Positions 1 to 7,722 of a DNA stretch of 11,259 bases are shown here, one piece after another. The position numbers and the translations under genes were made by a program. The stretch is taken from assembly GCA_016933985.1 (NCBI GenBank), contig JAFGTU010000161.1, positions 1 through 11,259 on the forward strand, given 5' to 3'. A model generated the notes under the pieces. It searched no databases. It was given only the letters and a program-made list of their open reading frames with translations, and was not told where the DNA came from. The stretch comes from Sedimentisphaerales bacterium (lineage in GTDB: Bacteria; Planctomycetota; Phycisphaerae; Sedimentisphaerales; Anaerobacaceae). Positions within the stretch are counted from its first letter, which is position 1. Each line of letters begins with the position of its first letter.

Positions 1-1889
1 ATCCACATGCTACGATAATAATAGACGCAGCGAAGGTGGAGCTGGGGGACGTGATATACATAATCGACGAGGGGCCGAGGGTGCGGATAAGGTCGGTGAA
101 GTTCCAGGGCAACTCCGGGATAAAGAGCGGCGATCTTAGGAAAGCCGTTAAGACAAGCACGCGAAGGTGGATTATCAGGCCCGCTTACTACGCCGAGGAG
201 ACCGTCACCGCCGACGTCGAACGGCTGCGGAGAATTTACTATCGCGAAGGCTATCTCGATATTAAGGCGCGGGCGACGGGCGAATCGCATATCACTTTCA
301 TTATCGACGAGGGGCCTTTGTACAGGGTGGGCGATATTGTTCTCACCGGCAATACACGATTCAGCAGCGAAAGGCTGCTGTCGGGCTTCAAGCTGGAGCC
401 CGGAGACGCTTACTCCGTTCAAAAGGCCGACTTGCAGGGCCGGGAGATGCTGAAGCTCTACCGCGAGAACGGCTACGTCGATGCAACAGTGGCGCAGCGG
501 CCTAAATTTGGGCCGGGCGGCGAGGGCGACATCGCCAACGTTGTCTTCGAGATCACCGAGGGCAGGCAGTTCAGGATCGGTCGAGTGGATATTACGGGCA
601 ACGAAACGACGCAGGACAAGGTTATCCGGCACGTGCTTGACGAATACGACTTTACACCAGGGTCTTTGTATAATGCCCACATGGCGCCCAACGAGCCCGA
701 CGGGCAACTGGAGAAGTATATCCAAAGGATGACTCTGGCCGAGCGGTCAATTATTACCCCGAAAACTGTGCCGGGCGATCCGAACAGATTAGATGCGAGC
801 GTTGACATAGAGGAGGGGTTGACGGGCATGTGGAATCCGGGCATTGGCGTCGGCAGCGACAGCGGCATAATAGGGCACCTGGTCTTCCAACAGCGGAATT
901 TCGATATTACGGATACTCCCGACAGCTTCGGGGATTTCATTACGATGAAGGCGTTCAGGGGCGCCGGCCAGACGTTTCGCATCGCCCTTGAGCCCGGCAC
1001 GGAGGTCAGCCAGTATTCGGTGTCTTTTACCGAGCCTTATTTCAGGGACAGGCCCACGTCTCTTGACGTTGTCGGCTCCTACTACGAGCGAGAGCAGGAA
1101 TGCTACGACGAGGAGCGATTAAAGGGCTATCTTGGTTTCGAGCAGAGGCTCCATGGCAAATGGACTCGGAGTATCGGCTTTAGGGCTGAGAACGTTGACG
1201 TCGGCAGTGTCGATACCGATGCCCCCAAGGAGATCAAGGATGTCAAAGGCGGCAATGCACTCTTGGGTGTTCGGGGCGGTTTTGGGCGTGATATGACTGA
1301 CGACAAGTATAATCCGACCGAAGGCTATATGTTTGACACCGGGTATGAGCAGGTTGGCGGCGACCGCACTTTTGGCCTGCTAAACGGCACCTACATTCGA
1401 TACATGACTATCAATCGGGATTTGCTCGATCGAAAGACGGTTCTGGCAACGAAGCTCCGGGCTGGAGCCACGGTCGGCGATACGCCGCCTTTCGAGAAGT
1501 TTTACGGCGGTGGGACCGGAACGTACGGGATCAGGGGCTTCGATTACCGGGGCGTCAGCACTCGGGGTTATCCGACGCTTGCCGGGACCAATATTAAAGA
1601 CAAGAGCCGCAAGAAAAAAGACCCGATAGGCAGCGACTGGATATTCCTGGCGAATACGGAAGTGGCTGTGCCGATAGTCGGCGAAAATCTGTCGTGGCTT
1701 TTCTTTGTCGATAGCGGGTTTATCGACAGCGGCGGGTACCGGGCCGCTATCGGAACGGGCGTGCAGATACTGATACCGCAGTGGTTCGGGCCTGTCCCGA
1801 TGAGGTTCGAGATTGCAGCGCCGTTCATGAAAGACGACGAAGACGATACGCAGGTATTCAGCTTTTCGGTGGGCGGGTTCTTGTTTTAG
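1..1889 (+). CDS. bamA: Outer membrane protein assembly factor BamA (5' partial)
   Basis: BamA/Omp85 is the beta-barrel insertase of the outer membrane. The frame is open from base 3 to the TAG at 1887-1889 (628 residues seen). A GTG at 36 lies inside a POTRA-like segment and is not the true start, so the signal peptide and first POTRA repeats lie upstream of the window. Three POTRA repeats are visible, each ending in a hydrophobic-x-x-EG motif (IIDEGP near 63, IIDEGP near 303, EITEG near 551) and followed by a strand-GN turn (KFQGN, VLTGN, DITGN). The beta-barrel runs from about base 820 to the end. It carries the conserved IRGF motif of extracellular loop 6 (bases 1530-1541, inside YGGGTGTYGIRGF) and finishes on a terminal Phe (FSFSVGGFLF), as expected of an outer-membrane beta-signal. 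Its place directly before ompH and lpxD is the classic order. Family assignment is firm; only the N-terminus is unknown. Confidence 0.95.
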   Translation, partial: PHATIIIDAAKVELGDVIYIIDEGPRVRIRSVKFQGNSGIKSGDLRKAVKTSTRRWIIRPAYYAEETVTADVERLRRIYYREGYLDIKARATGESHITFIIDEGPLYRVGDIVLTGNTRFSSERLLSGFKLEPGDAYSVQKADLQGREMLKLYRENGYVDATVAQRPKFGPGGEGDIANVVFEITEGRQFRIGRVDITGNETTQDKVIRHVLDEYDFTPGSLYNAHMAPNEPDGQLEKYIQRMTLAERSIITPKTVPGDPNRLDASVDIEEGLTGMWNPGIGVGSDSGIIGHLVFQQRNFDITDTPDSFGDFITMKAFRGAGQTFRIALEPGTEVSQYSVSFTEPYFRDRPTSLDVVGSYYEREQECYDEERLKGYLGFEQRLHGKWTRSIGFRAENVDVGSVDTDAPKEIKDVKGGNALLGVRGGFGRDMTDDKYNPTEGYMFDTGYEQVGGDRTFGLLNGTYIRYMTINRDLLDRKTVLATKLRAGATVGDTPPFEKFYGGGTGTYGIRGFDYRGVSTRGYPTLAGTNIKDKSRKKKDPIGSDWIFLANTEVAVPIVGENLSWLFFVDSGFIDSGGYRAAIGTGVQILIPQWFGPVPMRFEIAAPFMKDDEDDTQVFSFSVGGFLF

Positions 1890-1917
1890 ATTAAAAGTGA
1901 GCCAAAGTGAGCTAACA

Positions 1918-1967
1918 AGCCCCGACCGTAAGTGAGGGTGTTTATCCCGGCGCTTACGCTTAGGGCT
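1918..1967. repeat. Imperfect inverted repeat in the bamA-ompH spacer
   Basis: The 119-bp spacer between bamA and ompH contains two 15-nt arms, AGCCCCGACCGTAAG (1918-1932) and CTTACGCTTAGGGCT (1953-1967). They can pair at 13 of 15 positions (12 Watson-Crick, one G-U) around a 20-nt loop. No T-run follows, so it does not look like an intrinsic terminator. It could be an RNA processing or attenuation hairpin inside the operon, or a copy of a dispersed palindromic element. Just upstream is a short tandem duplication of AAAGTGAGC (about 1894-1911). Confidence 0.55.
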
Positions 1968-2008
1968 AAAGTGGATCAATGTTGCACGTAGAATAGAAAG
2001 GGCGGTTT

Positions 2009-2614
2009 ATGAAGACCAAGACAGTGGTTTTAGGTGGCTTGATATGTGCGGTTGTTGTGTTTCTGGGATATGGATTCAGCTTTGCCGGTGCTCCTGCGGC
2101 AGCATCGAATGCGAAGGTCGGCACTGTCAGCATAAGAGACATTTTTCGCGATTGTAAGGCCAATATCAATTACAGAGACAGGGCGATTACCGAGCAGAAC
2201 AGGAGAAATGCGGAGTTGGATGCGCTCGAGAAGAAGGTTGCCGCCGATGAAGCAGGCTTGAAGGCCCTGAAACCGGGCAGCAGCGACTATATGAAGCAGT
2301 ACGAGGCCCTTATCAACGAGCAGGCCCAATACGAGGCCAAGAAACAGTTCCTCACTCAGCAGCGAGGATTGGAAGACCGACAATGGACGGAGGTGCTTTA
2401 CAAAGAGGTGCTGCGGATAACGAAGGAGCTGGCCCAGAAGAAGGGGCTTGAGATGGTCATGGAAGTTGATGAGCCTGTCTTCCCGATGGCGAGCACAGAC
2501 GAGCTTATGATGGCTCTACAGACCCATAAGGTGCTGTATAGCGATGGATGTGTGAGTCTTACGGCCGAGGTTGTGGCTGAGATGGACAAGATCGAGTCGA
2601 AACTCAAACTGTAA
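2009..2614 (+). CDS. ompH: OmpH/Skp family periplasmic chaperone
   Basis: Skp/OmpH proteins hold unfolded outer-membrane proteins in the periplasm and hand them to the BAM complex. The 201-residue product starts with KTK and a hydrophobic stretch (about residues 6-26) ending in small residues (SFAGAPAAA), a convincing Sec signal peptide. The mature part opens with a short strand (KVGTVSIRDIF), like the start of Skp (a V-D-x-x-x-I/V-F pattern). A long charged, Gln/Glu/Lys-rich alpha-helical region (about 60-130) follows, matching Skp's coiled-coil tentacles, and then a C-terminal return segment. The ATG is preceded by AAAGGGCGG. It follows bamA after a 119-bp spacer and precedes lpxD, the usual bamA-ompH-lpxD order. 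Sequence identity to Skp is weak in this family, so the call rests on architecture, length and context. Confidence 0.85.
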   Translation: MKTKTVVLGGLICAVVVFLGYGFSFAGAPAAASNAKVGTVSIRDIFRDCKANINYRDRAITEQNRRNAELDALEKKVAADEAGLKALKPGSSDYMKQYEALINEQAQYEAKKQFLTQQRGLEDRQWTEVLYKEVLRITKELAQKKGLEMVMEVDEPVFPMASTDELMMALQTHKVLYSDGCVSLTAEVVAEMDKIESKLKL

Positions 2615-2659
2615 ATCGAGACGAAAGTCGGGAGAATTACTCCTGGCTTACGATTGCGT

Positions 2660-3709
2660 ATGGAAATAACAGTTGCACAATTGGCCGAGCGCATCGGGGC
2701 CGAATCCCTCGGCAATACTGCCGGTGCGGACCGGTTGATAGGAGCAGTAGCTCCGGTGGATGCCGCCGGCGCCGGTGAGGTTACATTTCTTACAAATGAC
2801 AAGCACAAGGCGTCGCTCGGGGCGTGCAGAGCAGGCGCCGTCATTGTGGCCGAGCGCGTCGAAGGCCTGGACAAGCCGCAGTTAGTCGTCAAGAATGTTG
2901 AGGCGGCTCTAATTGAGGCCCTGACCATATTTGCGCCGAATTTGAAATCCGCTGCTGAGGGCGTTGATGTGACGGCGAAGGTGGCCGATGACGCCATGAT
3001 AGGCTGCGGCGCATCGGTGGGGCCCGGAGTTGTGATCGACAGCGGCGTCGAGATCGGCCAAAACAGCGTGATCGGCAGCGGGTGCAAGATAGGCGAGAAT
3101 TCAAAGGTCGGGGCGAATTGCCGTCTCGACAGCAACGTCGTTATCTATCACAACTGCCGGCTGGGCAACAACGTGATTATTCAGGCCAACAGCACGATTG
3201 GTGCAACGGGTTTTGGGTACTCGTTTATCGACGGCTCGCATCGGCTGGTCCCGCACAACGGCGGCGTGGTGATTGAGGACTTCGTGGAGATTGGAGCGAA
3301 TTGCTGCGTCGATAGGGCGAAGTTCGGCAATACCATAATCGGAGCCGGGACAAAAATCGATAATCTCGTGCAGATTGCACATAACGTGGTGATGGGTAAA
3401 TGCTGTCTGATAGCTTCGTTGGTTGGTATTTCGGGCAGTTGCAGGTTAGGCGACGGCGTGGCGCTTGGCGGCCAGGTCGGACTGGCGGACAACGTTGATC
3501 TGGGTTCAGGCGTTATGGTTGCCGCTCAATCGGGCGTGATCAATGATATCGAGGCCGGTCGCCAGGTGGCGTGGACGCCGGCAATTGACAAGAAGGAGGC
3601 GTATCGGACTATCAATCTGGTGATGCGTTTGCCTGAGATTACGAAGCAGTTGAAGCAGCTAAGCAAAAGAATAGAAACTCTTGAAACTGCAAAAGACGAT
3701 AAAAGCTGA
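2660..3709 (+). CDS. lpxD: UDP-3-O-(3-hydroxyacyl)glucosamine N-acyltransferase LpxD
   Basis: LpxD transfers a 3-hydroxyacyl chain from ACP to the 2-amino group of UDP-3-O-acyl-glucosamine, the third step of lipid A synthesis. From the ATG at 2660 the protein is 349 residues. It has the N-terminal uridine-binding domain (about 1-100, with the typical VTFLTN segment), then a left-handed beta-helix of hexapeptide repeats (about 105-300), then a short C-terminal helix rich in Lys/Leu/Glu. The catalytic His lies in QIAHNV (residue 241), and the preceding GFGY and VEIGANCCVDR segments align with E. coli LpxD. A TTG at 2654 in the same frame would add two residues. I prefer the ATG, although neither start has a close Shine-Dalgarno (GGAG at 2631-2634 is too far away). 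Its end overlaps the start of lpxC-fabZ by 29 bases, suggesting translational coupling. Confidence 0.95.
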   Translation: MEITVAQLAERIGAESLGNTAGADRLIGAVAPVDAAGAGEVTFLTNDKHKASLGACRAGAVIVAERVEGLDKPQLVVKNVEAALIEALTIFAPNLKSAAEGVDVTAKVADDAMIGCGASVGPGVVIDSGVEIGQNSVIGSGCKIGENSKVGANCRLDSNVVIYHNCRLGNNVIIQANSTIGATGFGYSFIDGSHRLVPHNGGVVIEDFVEIGANCCVDRAKFGNTIIGAGTKIDNLVQIAHNVVMGKCCLIASLVGISGSCRLGDGVALGGQVGLADNVDLGSGVMVAAQSGVINDIEAGRQVAWTPAIDKKEAYRTINLVMRLPEITKQLKQLSKRIETLETAKDDKS

Positions 3710-4991
3710 AGGCAAGATAGCCGGCAAGGGTCTGTTCGGCGGGAAGGAGGCGAAGGTGGTTTTTCGCCCGGCTCCCGCCGATACGGGCATAACGTTCGTT
3801 CGGACGGATGTTGCCGAGCCGGTTCGCATCAGCGCGGTTGCTCCGAACATTGCCGAGCGGAGCCGACGAACGACCATAAAGAAGGGGGCCGTTAGCATAG
3901 AGACCATCGAGCATTGTCTTGCGGCGGTGAAAGGGATCGAAATAGACAACGTTGTGGTCGAGGTGAACGGGCCCGAGCTGCCGGCTCCGGACTGCAGTTG
4001 CGCCGAGTATTTCAAGGTGCTCAAGCGTGCCGGGGTGGTCGAACAGGACGTTGGGCAAAGAGAGTATGTTATCCGCAAGCCGATTACGATCACGGCGGGC
4101 GATGCGGCCATATATGCCCTGCCATACACCGAAGACGGGCTGAGCCTGACATACGACCTGGATTACGGCGGAAATGCGGCCATAGGCAGGCAGGTTTTCA
4201 GTTGCCGGCTTACACCGGATGATTTCGAGCGGAATCTGGCGCCTGCGCGAACGTTTCTTCTTGAGGCGGAGGCTCAGCAATTTCGCGCTCGCGGGATAGG
4301 GACGCACATCAGTCCTCGCGACCTTCTGGTCATCGACTCGGACGGCCCGGTCAAGAACAGCTTCAGGTTTCCGAACGAGTGCGTAAGGCACAAGATTGTC
4401 GATTTAATAGGGGACCTTGCGCTTGTCGGTCGGGCCGTCAAGGGGCGAATTGTGGCATACAAGAGCGGACATTCGCTGAACCAGCAGCTTGCGAGGAAGC
4501 TGTATGAAGCGGCCCAGCAGCAGGAGCGTATCAAGAGCTTCGGGACTGACGCCGTTCTGGGCATTTCGAGGATTCAGAAGATCCTGCCCCATCGCTATCC
4601 TTTCCTGCTCGTGGACAAGGTTGTTGAGATCGAAGGCGACTCGTGGATAAAGGCGATCAAGAACGTGACGATGAACGAGCAGTTTTTCCAGGGGCATTTT
4701 CCGGGCACGCCGATTATGCCCGGAGTGCTCATCGTCGAAGCCATGGCTCAGGTCTCCGGATTGTTGTTTGCCCAGAGGCTGGAGCTGACGGGAAAGCTGG
4801 CGGTTCTGCTGAGCATGGACGGCGTTAAGCTGCGCAAGGCGGTTGTGCCCGGGGACCAGTTAATCCTTATCGCCGAGGCTATAAAGCTCAAAAAAAGGAT
4901 GGCGCAGTGCCGGTGCAAGGCGATGGTTGGCGATGCCGTGGCGGCTGAGGCGGAAATCAAGTTTATGCTTGTGGATGAAGAGAAAGTGTAG
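3681..4991 (+). CDS. lpxC-fabZ: Bifunctional UDP-3-O-acyl-GlcNAc deacetylase / 3-hydroxyacyl-ACP dehydratase (LpxC-FabZ fusion)
   Basis: This 436-residue protein joins two enzymes. Residues about 1-283 are LpxC, the zinc deacetylase that commits the cell to lipid A. The catalytic Glu77 and zinc ligand His78 are in TIEHCLAA, zinc ligands His237 and Asp241 are in RHKIVDLIGD, and the catalytic His264 is in KSGHSLN. Residues about 292-436 are FabZ, the beta-hydroxyacyl-ACP dehydratase of fatty-acid elongation, with ILPHRYPFLLVDK, active-site His339 in GHFPG and Glu353 in VEAMAQ. Every key residue of both halves is present, so both should be active. The two compete for hydroxyacyl precursors, one sending them to lipid A and the other to phospholipid. 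Such fusions are known from Bacteroidota and some other phyla. The start is the TTG at 3681: it gives the usual LpxC N-terminus (KLQKTIKAE, then GKGLFGG), and no better start is near. It overlaps lpxD by 29 bases. Confidence 0.96.
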   Translation: MKLQKTIKAEGKIAGKGLFGGKEAKVVFRPAPADTGITFVRTDVAEPVRISAVAPNIAERSRRTTIKKGAVSIETIEHCLAAVKGIEIDNVVVEVNGPELPAPDCSCAEYFKVLKRAGVVEQDVGQREYVIRKPITITAGDAAIYALPYTEDGLSLTYDLDYGGNAAIGRQVFSCRLTPDDFERNLAPARTFLLEAEAQQFRARGIGTHISPRDLLVIDSDGPVKNSFRFPNECVRHKIVDLIGDLALVGRAVKGRIVAYKSGHSLNQQLARKLYEAAQQQERIKSFGTDAVLGISRIQKILPHRYPFLLVDKVVEIEGDSWIKAIKNVTMNEQFFQGHFPGTPIMPGVLIVEAMAQVSGLLFAQRLELTGKLAVLLSMDGVKLRKAVVPGDQLILIAEAIKLKKRMAQCRCKAMVGDAVAAEAEIKFMLVDEEKV

Positions 4992-5040
4992 GAGCAGTGA
5001 CGGTGAATGATTTTGTTGTAGTTTTGAGCAGAGGGTCGAA

Positions 5041-5856
5041 ATGACAGAGATACATGCAAGTGCAGTGGTTCACAAAGACGCCGAATTAGGCGACGAGGTG
5101 ACTATCGGGCCATACTGCGTTATCGGCAGGGGGGTATCGATAGGGTCAGGGACGGTGCTCAACGCCGGCGTCGTCGTCGAGAAGAATGTCAAAATCGGCA
5201 AGAACAACCGTTTCTTTCCAAACTCCGTGATAGGAGCGTGGCCTCAGGTGTTGGGTAGGGGGGAGGAATCGAGTATCGGCGGACTTGTGATAGGCGACGG
5301 CAATGTTCTGCGCGAATATGTGACGATCCATTCGAGCATGCACCAGGACCGTGTGACGAGAATCGGAGACGAGAATTTCCTTATGGTGGGCGTGCACGTC
5401 GGTCACGACTGCACACTCGAAGACAAGATTGTTATGAGCAATAGTGTGCAGTTGAGCGGGCACTGCAGGATCGAGATGGGGGCGTGGCTCAGCGGCATGG
5501 TCGGGCTGCATCAGTTCGTCACCCTGGGCAAGTGGAGTTTCGTTGCGGGGCTTGCGGGGCTTAATAAGGATATTCCGCCGTTCCTGACGGTGAGCGGTCA
5601 TTATCCGCCGATGGTTCGCGGCGTCAATAAGCGCGGGATGCAGCGAGCCGGCTTGAACGATGAGCAGCAGGAGCGGGTTTTCGAGGCGTACAGAAGACTC
5701 TATCGCCAGGGCGGCGCGCTTCTTGAGAATGCCAAGGCGCTGTCGCAGGAGGACGGGATCGATGAAAACGTCAAAGCAATAATCGATTCGATTATCAGAA
5801 GCAACACACATCAATACGGCAGATACCTCGAGACATTGAGGGAGAGACGCAGATAG
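5041..5856 (+). CDS. lpxA: Acyl-ACP--UDP-N-acetylglucosamine O-acyltransferase LpxA
   Basis: LpxA puts the first 3-hydroxyacyl chain on the 3-position of UDP-GlcNAc, starting lipid A synthesis. The 271-residue protein has an N-terminal left-handed beta-helix of hexapeptide repeats (about 1-190) and a C-terminal helical domain. The catalytic His122 is in VGHDC. His141 (LSGH) and His157 (GLHQF) match E. coli His144 and His160 at constant offset. Gly170 corresponds to E. coli Gly173, the position that sets the acyl-chain ruler, so a long chain is predicted by analogy. The segment PQVLGRGEES replaces the usual PQDLKY, and VTIHSSM replaces VTIHRGT, so the sugar-nucleotide contact region diverges from the enterobacterial pattern. 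GAGGG at 5031-5035 is a well-placed ribosome binding site. The gene lies 49 bp after lpxC-fabZ. Confidence 0.94.
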   Translation: MTEIHASAVVHKDAELGDEVTIGPYCVIGRGVSIGSGTVLNAGVVVEKNVKIGKNNRFFPNSVIGAWPQVLGRGEESSIGGLVIGDGNVLREYVTIHSSMHQDRVTRIGDENFLMVGVHVGHDCTLEDKIVMSNSVQLSGHCRIEMGAWLSGMVGLHQFVTLGKWSFVAGLAGLNKDIPPFLTVSGHYPPMVRGVNKRGMQRAGLNDEQQERVFEAYRRLYRQGGALLENAKALSQEDGIDENVKAIIDSIIRSNTHQYGRYLETLRERRR

Positions 5857-5953
5857 GAGTGAATATCTATAGTGCGACGCATTGAATCGAGGCAGTCCTT
5901 GCGGCCCGGAGGCGGCTCGGCAATCTTGATTTGCGAGCTTTCCTGGAGACAGT

Positions 5954-6988
5954 ATGCTTAATGGTAAGGTGCGCACCGCCGTCGTGGGTGCGGGCAAAAT
6001 GGGAACAATACATGCAAAGGTCTATGACCAGCTGCCTCAGAGCAGTCTTGTGGCGATTGTCGATGCCGATGCCGGCAGGGCGAAGCGCCTTGCCGAGAAG
6101 TATGAATGCTCGGATTACACGGATTGCTCGGATATCCTCGGGAAAGTGGATGCGGTGACGATAGCCACCCCTACGGTGACGCATCTGGAGCTGGCAAAGA
6201 TTTTTATAAAGAACAAGATTGCGGTGCTTATCGAGAAGCCGCTTGCCGTCAACGCCAGGCAGGGCAAGAAGATTGTCTCGCTCGCAAGGAAGAACAAGTG
6301 CGTGGTTGCGGTGGGCCATTCGGAGCGCTGCAATCCGGTTGTTCAGGCGATGAAGCGGCTTGATGTGGAGCCAAGGTTCATCGAGGCCAATCGCATCAGT
6401 CCGTATCCGTTCAGGTCAACGGATGTCGGCGTTGTTCTTGACGTTATGATTCACGATATAGATATTATTCTGTCGCTGGCGGCAAGCAAGATCAAGAGGG
6501 TCCATGCGGTGGGCGTTAACGTTATAGAGGACAAAGAGGATATCTGCAGCGCAAGGATTGTCTTCGATAACGGGTGCGTGGCAAATATTACGGCCTCTCG
6601 ATTGGCGCTGAAAACGGAGAGAAGGGTGCGGGTTTTCAGCCGGCAGGCGTACCTGAGCCTGGATTACTTCAAGAAGAGCGGGATGATCATAAAGGCCGAC
6701 CCGAATATCAACGTCGTCAAGTGGATCCAGGAGCGCAAGGCGTCGGGCAATTTCGATATGACGAATGTGAACTGGCCCGACCTGCTGCACATCGAGCAGC
6801 TCGATATAGACGATAAAGAGCCGATCCGTCTCGAGCAGGAGGCGTTTTTGCGGGCGGTTGCCGACAGGACGCTTGCGCCCGAAGTCAGCGCCCGGGAAGG
6901 GCTGGCCGCACTTGAATGTGCGGAGAAGATATTGCGCTCGGTCAGGAAACACAAGTGGAACGAGCAGATTGGCTACGGGATGCGTTGA
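5954..6988 (+). CDS. Gfo/Idh/MocA family NAD(P)-dependent oxidoreductase
   Basis: This 344-residue protein has the two-domain Gfo/Idh/MocA layout. An N-terminal Rossmann fold carries the dinucleotide motif G12-x-G14-x-x-G17 (VGAGKMG) and ends in the signature EKP at residues 94-96, whose Lys95 is the usual catalytic residue. The C-terminal substrate domain carries D163-x-x-x-H167-D (LDVMIHDID), the conserved Asp/His pair. Members oxidise or reduce sugars, often nucleotide sugars. It directly follows lpxA, so a UDP-sugar role in lipid A is plausible. GnnA, which oxidises UDP-GlcNAc at C3 on the way to a 2,3-diamino sugar, belongs to this superfamily and is encoded beside lpxA in some bacteria. 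No GnnB-like aminotransferase is visible here, so the substrate remains open. The ATG has GGAG at 5945-5948 as ribosome binding site. The 97 bp upstream hold nothing I can call. Confidence 0.9.
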   Translation: MLNGKVRTAVVGAGKMGTIHAKVYDQLPQSSLVAIVDADAGRAKRLAEKYECSDYTDCSDILGKVDAVTIATPTVTHLELAKIFIKNKIAVLIEKPLAVNARQGKKIVSLARKNKCVVAVGHSERCNPVVQAMKRLDVEPRFIEANRISPYPFRSTDVGVVLDVMIHDIDIILSLAASKIKRVHAVGVNVIEDKEDICSARIVFDNGCVANITASRLALKTERRVRVFSRQAYLSLDYFKKSGMIIKADPNINVVKWIQERKASGNFDMTNVNWPDLLHIEQLDIDDKEPIRLEQEAFLRAVADRTLAPEVSAREGLAALECAEKILRSVRKHKWNEQIGYGMR

Positions 6989-7061
6989 GCCCCTCGAAGG
7001 AAGGCCGAAGAATCCACGAAAGTATTCAGGTTAACATATTGGAGTTTTTTAGGGGCATCTT

Positions 7062-7691
7062 ATGGTTGGCAGATTATGGTTTTGCCGGTTGTTGGTGGCG
7101 TCCGTTCTGTTTTGCGGCTGCGCCGGAGAAAAAGAGACGGCTGACTCGAATGCGAAGAGTGTTCAGCAGGATGTGAAAACGGTTAAGTCGGGGAAAACAA
7201 TGGTCAAGCTGGAAACAAGCATGGGTGATATCGTTATAGAGCTCGATAAGGCCGCGGCGCCTATCACGGTGAAGAATTTCCTGGTGTACGTCGAGGAGGG
7301 ATTCTACGACGGGGCAATATTTCACAGGGTCATACCGAACTTTATGATACAAGGCGGCGGATTCACGGCCCAGATGATGCGGAAGCAAACGCATTCGCCT
7401 GTCACCAACGAGGCGAGCAACGGACTAAAGAATGATCGGGGAACTATCTCGATGGCCCGGACGAACGACCCGGACAGTGCGACGTCGCAATTCTTTATCA
7501 ACCATAAGAACAACGCCTCTCTGAATTATATTGGGGGCCGTAATCCGGGGTACGCAGTGTTCGGGAAGGTTGTCGAAGGTATGGACGTTGTCGATGCCAT
7601 TGCCGCTGTCAAGACAACGGTGCGGATGGGCATGCCTGATGTTCCGGTTGAGCCTGTGGTGATTAAATCGGCCAAGGTTGTCTCGGAATAA
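7062..7691 (+). CDS. Cyclophilin-type peptidyl-prolyl cis-trans isomerase, probable lipoprotein
   Basis: Cyclophilins speed the cis-trans isomerisation of Xaa-Pro bonds during protein folding. Residues about 47-208 form the cyclophilin domain, close to E. coli PpiB: FHRVIPNFMIQGGGF holds the catalytic Arg and the active-site Phe/Gln, followed by NEASNGLKNDRGTISMART, SATSQFFIN and FGKVVEGMDVVD. The first 20 residues are a short charged start, a hydrophobic stretch (LLVASVLF) and Cys20 in FCGC. This resembles a lipobox, but Phe at -3 is not ideal, so lipidation is likely rather than certain. An AGGGG lies just before the ATG. A cytoplasmic form beginning at Met47 (MVKLETSMGD) cannot be excluded. 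As the last gene of the outer-membrane run it may serve periplasmic folding. It converges with endonuclease V across a 31-bp gap. Confidence 0.92.
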   Translation: MVGRLWFCRLLVASVLFCGCAGEKETADSNAKSVQQDVKTVKSGKTMVKLETSMGDIVIELDKAAAPITVKNFLVYVEEGFYDGAIFHRVIPNFMIQGGGFTAQMMRKQTHSPVTNEASNGLKNDRGTISMARTNDPDSATSQFFINHKNNASLNYIGGRNPGYAVFGKVVEGMDVVDAIAAVKTTVRMGMPDVPVEPVVIKSAKVVSE

Positions 7692-7722
7692 ACCAACACC
7701 CGAGGCGTGGGGTGGAATCCGC

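Noticed and set aside
5872..5961. A 29-codon GTG-started frame between lpxA and the oxidoreductase, ending inside the oxidoreductase start
   Set aside because: Its composition (RRIESRQSLRPGGG...) looks like non-coding DNA, the nearest GGAG is too far from the GTG, and there is no recognisable domain.
7692..7722. Possible bidirectional terminator between the isomerase and endonuclease V (CACCC/GGGTG at 7697-7714)
   Set aside because: Only five base pairs with an 8-nt loop and no T-run on either side; too weak to call.
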